64,000 nucleotides of DNA from Loktanella sp. D2R18 (GCF_003318235.1 NZ_QOCG01000006.1:310001-374000); one strand, 5' to 3'. Positions 9,571 to 18,996 are shown, counted from the stretch's first letter. Notes: generated by a model not told the origin, from the letters alone. Program-made: numbers and translations.

Positions 9571-9978
9571 ATGCAAACAGTTTTCCAAGTATCGACCAAT
9601 GGCCCAGGGCTTTACGAATTTACCGATCAGGTGGCGGCTTGGGTGCGTGGGTCTGGCTTGCTGACGCTTTTTGTGCAGCACACGTCAGCCAGTCTTTTGA
9701 TCCAAGAAAACGCGGATCCAGAGGTGCGTGTCGATATGCAGAATTTTTTCCACCGCTTGGTGCCGCCGACCACGGATCCAACGATGGCTTATTTGACCCA
9801 TAAATATGAAGGGCCAGACGATATGCCCGCACATATTAAAGCGGCATTGTTACCTGTGCAGCTAAGCATTCCGGTCACCGAAGGCAGGTTGGCCTTGGGG
9901 ACTTGGCAGGGCATTTATCTATTTGAACATCGCAATGCCGCGCATCACCGCCGGGTCGTCGCGCATTTGTCATCCTGA
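9571..9978 (+). CDS. yjbQ: YjbQ family (UPF0047) protein
   Basis: 135 aa, the usual family length. The signature HTSASLLIQENADPEVRVDM is at about residues 32-51 and the histidine-containing C-terminus (GTWQGIYLFEHRNAAHHR) is intact. Family members have weak thiamine-phosphate synthase activity in vitro; the physiological role is unsettled. The ATG at 9571 fits the family N-terminus (MQTVFQVSTNG); the upstream in-frame start at 9475 is not supported. It diverges from the sulfotransferase gene. Confidence 0.88.
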   Translation: MQTVFQVSTNGPGLYEFTDQVAAWVRGSGLLTLFVQHTSASLLIQENADPEVRVDMQNFFHRLVPPTTDPTMAYLTHKYEGPDDMPAHIKAALLPVQLSIPVTEGRLALGTWQGIYLFEHRNAAHHRRVVAHLSS

Positions 9979-10065
9979 CCGAGTCTATTTCGCAACGGTT
10001 CATCTGCTGTATGTAGGGGCATGAATTGCCCTCTACCCAAATCTTGTGGGGGTTCCTATAGTGCC

Positions 10066-10074
10066 TGTGGATAA
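10066..10074 (-). promoter_or_regulatory. Perfect DnaA-box 9-mer upstream of nrdR
   Basis: TGTGGATAA, the complement of the consensus DnaA box TTATCCACA, lies 42 bases before the nrdR start. A single box can be chance or a DnaA-controlled promoter. No cluster indicating a replication origin is present. Confidence 0.4.
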
Positions 10075-10115
10075 CTTGGGGGGATGCCCCCATCGCTAGC
10101 TGATGAGGACCGGAT

Positions 10116-10583
10116 ATGCGTTGCCCTTTTTGCGGAAATGTTGACACTCAAGTCAAAGATTCACGACCTGCCGAAGATCATTCTGCAATCCGGCGGCGGC
10201 GTTTGTGCCCAGCCTGCGGCGGACGTTTTACGACCTATGAACGTGTGCAGCTGCGTGATCTGGTGGTGATCAAAACCAATGGTCGTCGCGAAGATTTTGA
10301 CCGTCCCAAGCTCGAACGCTCTATCCGCATTGCGCTTCAAAAACGCCCCGTTGAACCTGATCGTATGGATCAGATGATCAGCGGGATCGTGCGCCGGTTG
10401 GAAAGCATGGGCGAAACCGATATCCCGTCAGGCACCATCGGTGAAATCGTGATGGAAAGCCTCGCGCGGATCGATACCGTGGCCTATGTGCGTTTTGCGA
10501 GCGTTTATAAAAACTTCCAAGCGGCGGATGATTTTGATAAATTCGTCAGTGAACTGCGCCCTAGCGACCCTGAAACAGAGTGA
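10116..10583 (+). CDS. nrdR: Transcriptional repressor NrdR
   Basis: 155 aa, full length. The N-terminal zinc ribbon (C3, C6, C31, C34: MRCPFCG ... CPACGGRF) is followed by the ATP-cone domain starting near residue 49. NrdR senses ATP/dATP and represses ribonucleotide reductase genes. An SD (GAGGA) precedes the ATG. The stop overlaps the ribD start by four bases (GTGA), indicating translational coupling; nrdR-ribD adjacency is widely conserved. Confidence 0.96.
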   Translation: MRCPFCGNVDTQVKDSRPAEDHSAIRRRRLCPACGGRFTTYERVQLRDLVVIKTNGRREDFDRPKLERSIRIALQKRPVEPDRMDQMISGIVRRLESMGETDIPSGTIGEIVMESLARIDTVAYVRFASVYKNFQAADDFDKFVSELRPSDPETE

Positions 10584-11668
10584 CCCTAAAATCTGACGAA
10601 AGATTTATGGCGCTGGCCCTGAATTTGGGGCGGCGTGGAATGGGCCGCGTGTGGCCGAACCCTGCGGTCGGCTGTGTGATTGTCCGCGATGGGGTGATTG
10701 TGGGGCGAGGACGCACCGCCGATGGTGGACGCCCGCATGCGGAGCCGGTCGCCTTGACGCAGGCAGGGAATGCTGCGCGCGGTGCGACGGCCTATGTCAC
10801 GTTGGAACCCTGTGCGCATCATGGCAAAACACCACCCTGTGCAGCGGCGCTGATCGCAGCGGGTGTTGGCCGCGTGGTGATTGCTTTGGGGGATCCCGAT
10901 CCGCGTGTTGCTGGTCGTGGCGTTGAAATGTTGCAAGCCGCCGGTATCATGGTGACCACGGGTATTTTGGAAGACCAAGCACGGGCCGATCACGCGGGTT
11001 TCTTACTGCGTATCGTTGAAAACCGTCCTTTTGTGACGCTCAAGCTTGCGGGGACGCTGGATGGACGCATCGCGACCGCGACGGGTGAAAGCCAATGGAT
11101 AACAGGGCCTGAGGCCCGCCGCGCCGTACATATGATGCGTGCGCGTCATGATGCGGTGATGGTTGGTGCAGGCACGGTACGCGCGGATGATCCGACCTTG
11201 ACCGTGCGCGGTTTGGGCATTGACCGCCAACCCGTTAGGGTGGTGGTGTCGCGCGGCATGAAGATCAGCGCAGATTGCCATTTGGCGCAATCCGCACAGG
11301 AAACCCCGGTGTGGATATGCCATGGGAAAACCAGCGATGCCTCTGCATGGGTGCAGCAGGGGGCGGTCAGCCTTCCGTGCAGCGTTTCAGCCGGGCAGGT
11401 CGACCCCGCTGCGGCGATGATAGCCCTTGCAGAAAAGGGCATAACCCGCGTTTTTTGCGAGGGGGGCGGTATGTTGGCCGCGTCGCTTTTGTCTGCGGGG
11501 CTGGTCGATCGCTTGGTCGTGTTTACCGCAGGGATGGCCATGGGTGCAGAAGGCACACCGTCGCTGGCCGCGATGGGTGTTGATCGTTTGGATCATGCCC
11601 CGCGCTTTGCCTTAGAGCAGGTGCAGCCCTTGGGAGGGGATATTATGCATAGCTGGCGACGGGATTAG
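10580..11668 (+). CDS. ribD: Bifunctional pyrimidine deaminase/reductase RibD
   Basis: 362 aa enzyme for the second and third steps of riboflavin synthesis. The deaminase domain (1-145) shows the zinc site HAE at 53-55 with C78 and C87 ([12 protein letters not shown]). The reductase domain follows ([24 protein letters not shown]). GTG start overlaps nrdR by four bases. The next rib gene on this strand (ribE) is 3.4 kb away because the kps pair intervenes on the other strand. Confidence 0.96.
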   Translation: MTLKSDERFMALALNLGRRGMGRVWPNPAVGCVIVRDGVIVGRGRTADGGRPHAEPVALTQAGNAARGATAYVTLEPCAHHGKTPPCAAALIAAGVGRVVIALGDPDPRVAGRGVEMLQAAGIMVTTGILEDQARADHAGFLLRIVENRPFVTLKLAGTLDGRIATATGESQWITGPEARRAVHMMRARHDAVMVGAGTVRADDPTLTVRGLGIDRQPVRVVVSRGMKISADCHLAQSAQETPVWICHGKTSDASAWVQQGAVSLPCSVSAGQVDPAAAMIALAEKGITRVFCEGGGMLAASLLSAGLVDRLVVFTAGMAMGAEGTPSLAAMGVDRLDHAPRFALEQVQPLGGDIMHSWRRD

Positions 11669-13665
11669 CGCCCGCGCCAAAGATGCGCGCGACTTGCGAA
11701 GATGCCTTGCAGTTTTGCAAGGCTACGGTTCATCTTGCCGTGCGCGGGTAAATCGTTGTTTTCAAGCCTGTCGACAACGACTTCGACCGGGCAGGGCAGC
11801 CCGGTGATCGGATCAAAATAGCGCGGATAGGCGATCAGCGCGGCATGGGTCAGCGCAACAATATCAACCCGCGCGTGGCGGCGTGGGATTGGCAGGGCCC
11901 GATCATCGGTCAGCCCCCAACCCGCATAAAATGGCATCCCCAAACAGGTGACTTTTTTGCCGCGTAACAGGGCCTCAAACCCCAAAAGTGAGGTCAGGGT
12001 CCAAATCTCATCGACGCGATCAAGCGCGGCTATCGGATCGGCGTCAGCAAGAATGATATCGGCCCATTGCAGCGCGCTGGGCACCGCGCCTGGGCGCAGC
12101 CCTGCCTCGACATCTGGGTGAGGTTTATAGGCGATGATCGCCGCAGGGTTTGCGGCGCGTGCGGCTTGTAGCAGGCCTTGATTGGTGGTGACATCTGTGC
12201 AGCCCAACTGGATAGAGGCATCATCTTCGACCTGTCCGGGCACAAGAATGCGGCGCCCTTTTGGCATGTCGATCGGGGCTTGTTTTGACAGATTATATTT
12301 CGACAGACCCGCATCAAGGATACGCGAGATCAAAGCCGCCGCCCTTGCGCGCTCATCTTCGCGTAAATTTGCCGCGCTATTGATCAAATTTTCAAGCCCG
12401 CTAGGTCGGGTCGCGTCATAATATATGCCGATTTCATCGAGCACGAGGCTGAGCGGGGCGATCAAATCTGCGCCCAACCCCCGGGATCGCAAAAAACCGT
12501 CTTCGACCAATGTGGCATCGATGGCACCTGTGTTGGCCCAGCGCATCAATTTACGGCCAGACACGTCCGCGCGTTTCGCAGCAGATTTGCCTTTGGCGAA
12601 GATTACGCGCTTTTGCGCGCCAAACAGTTTTTGCAGTGGCGCGCGTTTCCACATGCGCATGTCGGCGGCGACCCAGCCTTTGTGATCGTCGCGCCACGCC
12701 CGCGCTGACACGGCTAAGGTTGCGGTGGCTTCTTCAAAGCTGCACAGCCGGTCATGAAACGGGTCATACCATTTGGGATAGATCAGCATCGCGCCTGAAA
12801 ATAGCTGCGCGCGCGTTAGTTTCCGTTGCCTACGTTGCAACGGTTTGCGGTCATCAGACAGCCCCCATCCCATATAGAACGGTTGGCCAAAGACCACAGG
12901 TTTATGCCCGGCCAATATTGCCTCAAACCCAAGTTGCGAAGTCACCGTATAGACTGCAATCGCCCCTTCAAGCAGCGCCCAAGGTGATAGCGGCGCATCG
13001 CATAGCTGAATGCGGCTGTCACAGTCTTTTTCAGAAAAATACCCATCCCGGTGTCCGGCGGCGGTTTCAGGGTGGGTTTTGATGATGACCCGCGCGCCCG
13101 GATGTTCGGTTAACGCGAAAAACAGCATCTCGCGGAACGTGTTACTATCTGCGCCACTGGCCTTGATTGATGCATCCTTGCGGGTTTGATCGACAACGAG
13201 AACATAGCCCGGATCAGGCACGGGCAGCGCGGGGTCGAAGGCGTTGTATTTAGATAAATGCCCAGATTTGAGCGTTTCAATTCCGGCGCGGGCGCGGTTC
13301 AAAAGTGCGGTGTTATCAAGCGGATCCTCAGAGAGGATCGTTTCGAGGTCGGATGGGATGCTTGGATCAAAATGCACGCCGCGCCTGTCGATATTTAGAC
13401 CAATCGGCGCGTCGCCATCACGGCCCAACCCGACCGAGCGCAAAAACGAATCCTCGATCCTGACGATATCCGCCTCTTTGTGATCAGCGACTGCCTCGCC
13501 GCGCGGCGCGGTGGGGCTGTGCCCCCAAACGCCGACTAAATCGCCTGCGCCTGGCACGCCAAGCCGGATATTATATCCAGCCAATTCGACAATGCGGCGC
13601 ACGCGTCCCTTGGTCAAAAGTCCGCCATTGTAGACAAAGAGGTTTTTGCGATCGGGCGCGGACAT
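11665..13665 (-). CDS. kpsC: Capsule polysaccharide beta-Kdo transferase KpsC
   Basis: 666 aa protein with an internal duplication. Matching blocks recur: FLRSVGLG (74-81) and FLRSRGLG (390-397); IKTHPE (195-200) and YKPHPD (512-517); GQPFYMGWGLSDDR (260-273) and GMPFYAGWGLTDDR (575-588). KpsC is a dual-module retaining glycosyltransferase that adds the alternating beta-Kdo linker on the phosphatidylglycerol anchor of group 2-type capsules, acting at the cytoplasmic face of the inner membrane. Both modules look intact. It starts 4 bases after the kpsS stop codon and its own stop overlaps the ribD end by 4 bases, convergently. Confidence 0.93.
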   Translation of the reverse strand: MSAPDRKNLFVYNGGLLTKGRVRRIVELAGYNIRLGVPGAGDLVGVWGHSPTAPRGEAVADHKEADIVRIEDSFLRSVGLGRDGDAPIGLNIDRRGVHFDPSIPSDLETILSEDPLDNTALLNRARAGIETLKSGHLSKYNAFDPALPVPDPGYVLVVDQTRKDASIKASGADSNTFREMLFFALTEHPGARVIIKTHPETAAGHRDGYFSEKDCDSRIQLCDAPLSPWALLEGAIAVYTVTSQLGFEAILAGHKPVVFGQPFYMGWGLSDDRKPLQRRQRKLTRAQLFSGAMLIYPKWYDPFHDRLCSFEEATATLAVSARAWRDDHKGWVAADMRMWKRAPLQKLFGAQKRVIFAKGKSAAKRADVSGRKLMRWANTGAIDATLVEDGFLRSRGLGADLIAPLSLVLDEIGIYYDATRPSGLENLINSAANLREDERARAAALISRILDAGLSKYNLSKQAPIDMPKGRRILVPGQVEDDASIQLGCTDVTTNQGLLQAARAANPAAIIAYKPHPDVEAGLRPGAVPSALQWADIILADADPIAALDRVDEIWTLTSLLGFEALLRGKKVTCLGMPFYAGWGLTDDRALPIPRRHARVDIVALTHAALIAYPRYFDPITGLPCPVEVVVDRLENNDLPAHGKMNRSLAKLQGIFASRAHLWRGR

Positions 13666-13669
13666 CAGC

Positions 13670-14941
13670 TTAGCTTACAACTTTGAATGTAGCATGCGAC
13701 GGAGACTGCGTGCTTGCATAGGGGCCTGTGTCGCTGAGCATTTTATCAACGAGCTGACGTTTCAGCTGGCGGCGGCCCTTGGTCGCATAGAAACCGCCTG
13801 GGATCTGCGAGGTTTGCAGTAGGAACTGGCGATAGTGGCGATACGCATCTGCGTCGGGTCGCGTTGGATTTGCGAAGAATGCTGGCAGGGGTTGGTCCGA
13901 GACAAATTCAGGCTTCGAATAGACCGCCGTGCCAAAGGCGCGCAGCGGTATGCCGCGCCACAGTGCCTGTTGTCCCGCTGTGGAGTTCACGGTGACGGCG
14001 CTGCGCGCTTGGGCCAAGAGCCCCGCAAGCTTACCGCCGCGCACATAATGCACCCGGTCCGCGATCCCTTTGGCGCCCGCAAGATCACGGATCATTTTGC
14101 GTAAAGGGGATTGCCCATTTTCTAACGGATGGGCCTTAAAAACAAGATGGTGATGCGCCTTGGCCCCCTGCGCAAACCCGTCAATCACAAGCGTCAAAAA
14201 TGCCTGCATATCTTCAAAAGATGAATGCGCGCGAAAGCTCGCGTCATGTTCAAGCTGCAACAGCGCAATGTGATAGGGGTAGCCCGCCTTCTTGATCTTA
14301 TGGGTGGCATAAATCCGGCTGAGCGCGAGGAACGGCATTAGGCCAAGGCGTTTTGAATATAATATTGCCTCGCGGTGTATGGGAAGCGCGCGGTGGGGTT
14401 TGAACTGCGGATAGCCACGGTTCCAGAACATCACAAACCAGTGGTAAAGTGCCCCGTAGAAAATATGTTGGCGCATATCCCCCCAATGGGATGGCGGGGT
14501 TGGGATATCGGTCGTGCCCGCGGCAAGCCTTTGGCGCATGTCCGCTACTTGCAATCCCATCAATTCGGAATGCCCGTTTGACCCGCCGCGTTCATAGGTG
14601 ACCCAATAGGGGCGCAGGTATCCTTCTTCAAAGACATGGACACGGATACCTGCGGTCTTAGCTGCGGCAACGGCCTGCGCATGGATCGGGCGGGTGTCGC
14701 CATAGATGACGATATCGGTGATTGCGCGGCTATGCAAAATCTCTTGCAGTCGATCCGGCCAGTCTGCAGGCGCCCCCCGGTAGGGGATATAGTTGGGCAT
14801 ACGCCCCCAAAACACACGGTCGCCTGCGTTAAATCCAACACGGTGCACATTTGCACCGGCCGCGCGCAACATGGCTGCGAGCTGTGCAAAGAACGGCCCG
14901 TGCGGCCCCTGAAGAAACAAAAAGTTGCGTTGCGTATTCAT
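13670..14941 (-). CDS. kpsS: Capsule polysaccharide Kdo transferase KpsS
   Basis: 423 aa, matching KpsS/BcbS-type proteins (NFLFLQGPHGPFFAQLA at the N-terminus; FEEGYLRPYWVTYERGG near residue 104; KAHPLENG near 265). KpsS adds the first Kdo to the lipid anchor and KpsC then extends it. The ATG at 14941 has an AGGTG just upstream; a GTG directly before it is less likely. kpsS-kpsC form a two-gene unit without kpsFDEU or kpsMT nearby, so export genes must lie elsewhere. Confidence 0.9.
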   Translation of the reverse strand: MNTQRNFLFLQGPHGPFFAQLAAMLRAAGANVHRVGFNAGDRVFWGRMPNYIPYRGAPADWPDRLQEILHSRAITDIVIYGDTRPIHAQAVAAAKTAGIRVHVFEEGYLRPYWVTYERGGSNGHSELMGLQVADMRQRLAAGTTDIPTPPSHWGDMRQHIFYGALYHWFVMFWNRGYPQFKPHRALPIHREAILYSKRLGLMPFLALSRIYATHKIKKAGYPYHIALLQLEHDASFRAHSSFEDMQAFLTLVIDGFAQGAKAHHHLVFKAHPLENGQSPLRKMIRDLAGAKGIADRVHYVRGGKLAGLLAQARSAVTVNSTAGQQALWRGIPLRAFGTAVYSKPEFVSDQPLPAFFANPTRPDADAYRHYRQFLLQTSQIPGGFYATKGRRQLKRQLVDKMLSDTGPYASTQSPSHATFKVVS

Positions 14942-15071
14942 CACCTACTTCTATAGCTGCTCGGATGCGCCGAGGTAAGCGCTTAACCGTAAACATATGA
15001 TGATGCGCAGTTGCTTGCGCGGGCGGGCGACACGGGCTAGGTCAAAAGGGCTAGAAAAGAAGGACACGCGC

Positions 15072-15668
15072 ATGTTTACAGGTATTGTTACAGATATCGG
15101 CGAGGTGATCACGCTTGAGCAACGCGGCGATCTGCGCGCGCGGATTGCGACCGGGTATGATGTTGACGGGATTGACATCGGGGCCTCTATCGCTTGCAAC
15201 GGCGTGTGCCTGACGGTGATTGCGCTGGGCGCTGCACCGCGCAACTGGTTTGATGTCGAAATCTCAGCCGAGACCGTGAGCGCAACCAATGTTGGCAACT
15301 GGGCGGTGGGAAAGCGGCTGAACCTTGAACGCGCGCTAAAGGTCGGGGATGAGCTTGGCGGGCACATTGTGTCCGGCCATGTGGACGGGGTCGCGCAGGT
15401 GATTTCGATGCATGATGAAGGTGATAGCACCCGGGTGACATTCCGTGCGCCCGAAGGGCTAGCCAAATTTATTGCGCCCAAAGGATCGGTTGCACTGAAC
15501 GGGACGTCGTTGACTGTTAACGAAGTGTCCGGTGCAGAGTTCGGGGTCAACTTTATCCCGCATACAAAGACCGCAACGACCTGGGGCGACGTCGTGGTGG
15601 GTGACATGATCAACATCGAAATCGACACAATGGCGCGCTACGTGGCGCGGTTGCAGGAATTCGCGTGA
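15072..15668 (+). CDS. ribE: Riboflavin synthase alpha subunit
   Basis: 198 aa enzyme that dismutates two lumazines to riboflavin. The N-terminus MFTGIVTDIGEV is diagnostic, and the two lumazine-binding repeats are visible (SIACNGVCLTV about 41-51 and GSVALNGTSLTVNEV about 139-153). The ATG at 15072 is chosen over the in-frame start at 14997 on family length. Its stop overlaps the next gene by four bases. Confidence 0.96.
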   Translation: MFTGIVTDIGEVITLEQRGDLRARIATGYDVDGIDIGASIACNGVCLTVIALGAAPRNWFDVEISAETVSATNVGNWAVGKRLNLERALKVGDELGGHIVSGHVDGVAQVISMHDEGDSTRVTFRAPEGLAKFIAPKGSVALNGTSLTVNEVSGAEFGVNFIPHTKTATTWGDVVVGDMINIEIDTMARYVARLQEFA

Positions 15669-16234
15669 TCGCGGGGATCGGACATAATTCCGGGCGGGTG
15701 GTCGCGCCTGGCCATAGCTGGCGCAAACATGTCTGGACCAAGGCGCGCAAGCAACTGATGCCGACCCTGCCGGTCGAGGTTATTCGCATGCGCGTGCGGC
15801 GTGCCGCGCAGCTTGGTCTGCCATACAAGGCATATGCTGGTATTCGCGCAAGTTCGGGCGACGATGTGATTGGCTTCATGTTTTCAAACAATGCGTTGCG
15901 GGTTTTGCGTGCGGGGCAGGTGATGTCGGTTGAACGGGCGGATAAGTTGGATGCTTTGACCGGTGTGAAGCGCATCGGTTTGGCGCATGCACCGGTACCC
16001 GTGCCCCATTTGGCGGCACTCCCCCAGATCGATGACGCCTACCGTGCGCCAAGGTTTGCCGATAGCTGGTCTGCTGTGCGGGATCAGTTCGGCGCGATTG
16101 CGCGCGATACGCGTACCCCTTCCGGTCGCGTCATCTTAGTTGGCGATACGGCATTTGAACGCGAATGGGTCGAAACCGCGAAAATGGCCGCGTATTTGCC
16201 CGCGGATGTTTATTTCGCGCAGGCGGTGGATTGA
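15665..16234 (+). CDS. Conserved hypothetical protein in rib operon
   Basis: 189 aa protein of unknown function that starts with GTG inside the ribE stop (GTGA), so it is probably translationally coupled. The N-terminus (MIAGIGHNSG) is followed by a basic region (SWRKHVWTKARKQL) and there is no membrane segment. Its position between ribE and ribBX suggests a link with flavin synthesis or simply conserved order; no domain is recognised. Confidence 0.75.
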   Translation: MIAGIGHNSGRVVAPGHSWRKHVWTKARKQLMPTLPVEVIRMRVRRAAQLGLPYKAYAGIRASSGDDVIGFMFSNNALRVLRAGQVMSVERADKLDALTGVKRIGLAHAPVPVPHLAALPQIDDAYRAPRFADSWSAVRDQFGAIARDTRTPSGRVILVGDTAFEREWVETAKMAAYLPADVYFAQAVD

Positions 16235-16289
16235 AATCCACCCTACGGGGGGGATGATCGCAACGTCGTAGGGTGGATCTCGATCCACC
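16225..16289. repeat. Nested palindromic repeats between rib-operon ORF and ribBX
   Basis: Two hairpins, GGTGGATT-GA-AATCCACC (16225-16242) and GGTGGAT-CTCG-ATCCACC (16272-16289), are also connected by a 12-base inverted repeat (ATCCACCCTACG at 16236-16247 with CGTAGGGTGGAT at 16267-16278). The same unit occurs at 28321-28347. The first hairpin begins inside the upstream gene's last codons. A role in termination or mRNA stability is likely but unproven. Confidence 0.7.
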
Positions 16290-16350
16290 ACCCTTTTCAA
16301 AGGACGGCAGCTGGTCTATCTGCGAGAGGACTTATTTTTCGGGGATCCGC

Positions 16351-17481
16351 ATGAGCCAAAATTTCGAAACGCCCGGTCCAGTCGAACAGGATTGGGCCGA
16401 TGCGATTAGCAAGATTGAAGACATCATCGAAGATGCACGCAATGGGCGTATGTTCGTTCTGGTGGATCATGAAGATCGCGAAAACGAAGGTGATTTGGTG
16501 ATCCCAGCGCAAATGGCAACGCCCGACGCGATCAACTTTATGGCCACACATGGGCGCGGGTTGATTTGTCTGACCTTGCCGGGCGCGCGGATTGATGCGC
16601 TGGGCCTGCCTTTGATGGCGTCGTATAATTCATCGCGCCATGAAACGGCCTTTACCGTCAGTATCGAAGCCCGCGAAGGCGTCAGTACCGGGATTTCGGC
16701 ACATGATCGCGCGCGGACCGTGGCTACGGCCATCGATGCCAACAAAGGTGCTGCCGATATTGCCACCCCCGGTCACGTGTTTCCGCTGCGCGCGCGCGAC
16801 GGTGGCGTTTTGGTTCGGGCCGGCCATACCGAAGCCGCCGTTGATATTTCGCGCCTTGCCGGGCTCAACCCATCCGGCGTGATTTGTGAGATCATGAAAG
16901 ATGACGGCGAAATGGCGCGCCTGCCTGATCTGATCGCATTTGCGCAACTGCACGGGCTAAAGATCGGGACGATCAGCGATCTGATCGCTTACCGTCGCCG
17001 TCATGACAATTTGGTGCGCGTCCGCGAGACCAGCCAGATTCAATCCGAATTTGGCGGCGATTGGGAAATGCGGATTTACACTGATGAAACCCAAGGGGCG
17101 GAACATATTGCGTTGGTCAAAGGGGACATTACCACCGATGATCCCGTGCTGGTACGGATGCATGCGTTAGATCCAATGTTGGATGTGATTGGCACCGGGC
17201 CCAAGGGGCGACGCAATGAATTTGGCGACGCAATGCAAGCCATCGCGGATGAGGGGCGCGGGGCGCTCGTGTTGCTGCGTGATTTGCATATGCAGGTCGA
17301 CCCTGATGCCGAGGCCTCGCCAAAAACGCTACGCCAATATGGGCTTGGCGCGCAAATCCTAAGCTCGCTTGGGTTGCATAAAATTGAGTTGCTTACCAAT
17401 TCGCCGATGCCAAAAGTCGTAGGGCTTGATGCCTACGGGCTCGAAATCACGGGCACACGCAAAATCTCGGAGATCGGATAA
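16351..17481 (+). CDS. ribB: 3,4-dihydroxy-2-butanone 4-phosphate synthase with degenerate GTP cyclohydrolase II domain (RibBX)
   Basis: 376 aa. The N-terminal domain (about 15-215) is an intact RibB: acidic loop DHEDRENEGDL (39-49), THGRG (66-70), SRHETA (95-100), and GHVFPLRARDGG with GHTEAAVD near 141-165. The C-terminal domain has the RibA fold (VVGLDAYGLEITG at the end) but lacks the three zinc-binding cysteines of GTP cyclohydrolase II; the segment VRMHALDPMLDVIGTGPKG has none. Such RibBX hybrids are described in Proteobacteria, so an independent RibA should exist elsewhere. Its stop overlaps the ribH ATG by one base. Confidence 0.92.
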   Translation: MSQNFETPGPVEQDWADAISKIEDIIEDARNGRMFVLVDHEDRENEGDLVIPAQMATPDAINFMATHGRGLICLTLPGARIDALGLPLMASYNSSRHETAFTVSIEAREGVSTGISAHDRARTVATAIDANKGAADIATPGHVFPLRARDGGVLVRAGHTEAAVDISRLAGLNPSGVICEIMKDDGEMARLPDLIAFAQLHGLKIGTISDLIAYRRRHDNLVRVRETSQIQSEFGGDWEMRIYTDETQGAEHIALVKGDITTDDPVLVRMHALDPMLDVIGTGPKGRRNEFGDAMQAIADEGRGALVLLRDLHMQVDPDAEASPKTLRQYGLGAQILSSLGLHKIELLTNSPMPKVVGLDAYGLEITGTRKISEIG

Positions 17482-18020
17482 TGGCCGGACCGTCCCACTA
17501 CATCATGCCTTTGCCAGCGTTTGAGAAACCCGTCAAAATCCTGATCGTCGCTTCGCCCTATTATAAAGACATCTCGGATAATCAGATTGCAGGTGCGAAG
17601 GCTGAAATCGAAAAAGCCGGTGCAACATGGGATATCGTCGAAGTTCCCGGCGCACTGGAAATCCCAACCGCCATCGGGATCGCCGAGCGCATGTCCAACT
17701 TTGATGGTTACGTCGCGCTGGGCTGTGTGATCCGGGGGGAAACGACGCATTATGATACTGTTTGCAACGACAGTTCGCGTGCGATTCAATTGCTCGGCCT
17801 GCAAGGTGTTTGCATTGGCAATGGTATCCTGACCGTGGAAAACCGCACGCAAGCCGAAGTACGCGCCGATCCTGCGCAGATGAATAAAGGTGGCGGCGCG
17901 GCCGCTGCGGCCTTGCACCTTGTCGCGCTCGCCCGTAAGTGGGGCCAATCCGAAAAACCGGTGGGCTTTACCCAAGAAATATTGCTCGCGGGTCAAACAG
18001 ACGGCAAAACAAACGCATGA
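17481..18020 (+). CDS. ribH: 6,7-dimethyl-8-ribityllumazine synthase
   Basis: 179 aa enzyme condensing the RibB and RibD products to lumazine, the RibE substrate. Family blocks are present: VPGALEIPTA near residue 55, ALGCVIRGETTHYDTVCND (76-94) with the catalytic histidine, and GNGILTVEN near 113. It overlaps ribBX by one base and nusB by four (ATGA), showing a tightly coupled operon. Confidence 0.96.
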   Translation: MAGPSHYIMPLPAFEKPVKILIVASPYYKDISDNQIAGAKAEIEKAGATWDIVEVPGALEIPTAIGIAERMSNFDGYVALGCVIRGETTHYDTVCNDSSRAIQLLGLQGVCIGNGILTVENRTQAEVRADPAQMNKGGGAAAAALHLVALARKWGQSEKPVGFTQEILLAGQTDGKTNA

Positions 18021-18484
18021 CCATTTCGAACAACCAACGTCGCAAAATGAAATCCGCTGCTCGGCTTTATGCTGTGCAGGCGCTATTCCAGATGGAGGCC
18101 TCTGGGCAGACTGTCGATCAGGTCATGCGCGAATTCGAAGATCACCGCTTTGGTGCGACCTATGATGACGTTGAAATGATCGAAGGCGATCTGGAAACGT
18201 TTCGTAGCCTGATGGACGGGGCCGTGAATGAACAAGCCGCGATTGACCAAATGACAGACCGTGCGCTGGTGGCCAAATGGCCGATTGCCCGCATTGATCC
18301 GACATGGCGCGCGCTGTTTCGCGCCGCCGGGGCAGAGTTGAAAAAGGGCGACACCCCGCCCAAAGTCGTGATCAGCGAATTTGTCGCCGTATCAGAGGCG
18401 TTTTCACATGACGGCAAAGAGCCGAAATTCGTGAACGCAGTGCTGGACCATATGGCCCGCGAGGCACAGCCCGAGAAGTTCTAG
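18017..18484 (+). CDS. nusB: Transcription antitermination factor NusB
   Basis: 155 aa all-helical RNA-binding protein of the rRNA antitermination complex. SAARLYAVQALFQMEASG near the N-terminus and EFVAVSEAF / EPKFVNAVLDHMA near the C-terminus are typical. The ATG at 18017 overlaps the ribH stop (ATGA). ribH-nusB is a widespread pair. It ends in a 4-base convergent overlap with the acetyltransferase gene. Confidence 0.95.
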   Translation: MTISNNQRRKMKSAARLYAVQALFQMEASGQTVDQVMREFEDHRFGATYDDVEMIEGDLETFRSLMDGAVNEQAAIDQMTDRALVAKWPIARIDPTWRALFRAAGAELKKGDTPPKVVISEFVAVSEAFSHDGKEPKFVNAVLDHMAREAQPEKF

Positions 18485-18996
18485 TCGGGTTTTGCGATCT
18501 CGTAATAGGCGCAAATTTCATCGTAATGTACTTGGATGTTGACATAGCGCATCCCCAATCGCTTCATCACACGTTGTGAAGCCGCGTTTTCCGGGATCGC
18601 AACGGCACATATGTAGGGTACGCCAATCTGGTTAAAACCAAAATCCATCGCGGCTTGCCCGGCTTCGGTTGCATAGCCCTTGCCATGATACTGCGTCATC
18701 AAGCGCCAACCGATTTCAAGCGGCGCATCATCCTTGTGCGCGAGGTTTTGCAGGCATGCGGCGCCAATAATCGTGTCGGTGTCTTTTAAGAATACCGCCC
18801 ACCACCCATATCCAAGCGTTGCCCAGCGGGCCTGTACTTTGGCGATACCTTCTTCGGTTTGTTCACGTGTTTGTACACCGCCCAGAAATCGCATTACATC
18901 AGGATCGGAATTCATCGCAAACAATGCGTCCGCATGGGCAGGAGCAAAAGGTTCCAGCCTAAGCCGCTCGGTTGTTAAAATTTGTGCATTGGACAT
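18481..18996 (-). CDS. GNAT N-acetyltransferase (RimJ/RimL type)
   Basis: 171 aa acetyl-CoA-dependent acyltransferase. ERLRLEPFAPAHADALF at the start, EIGWRLMTQYHGKGYATEA (about 93-111, acetyl-CoA pyrophosphate loop) and ENAASQRVMKRLGM (about 135-148) are hallmarks of the RimJ/RimL branch. The substrate is unknown. It is convergent with nusB. Confidence 0.88.
   Translation of the reverse strand: MSNAQILTTERLRLEPFAPAHADALFAMNSDPDVMRFLGGVQTREQTEEGIAKVQARWATLGYGWWAVFLKDTDTIIGAACLQNLAHKDDAPLEIGWRLMTQYHGKGYATEAGQAAMDFGFNQIGVPYICAVAIPENAASQRVMKRLGMRYVNIQVHYDEICAYYEIAKPD

Noticed and set aside
16235..16350. FMN riboswitch before ribBX
   Set aside because: The conserved FMN-element core sequences are absent; only the dispersed palindromes are found.
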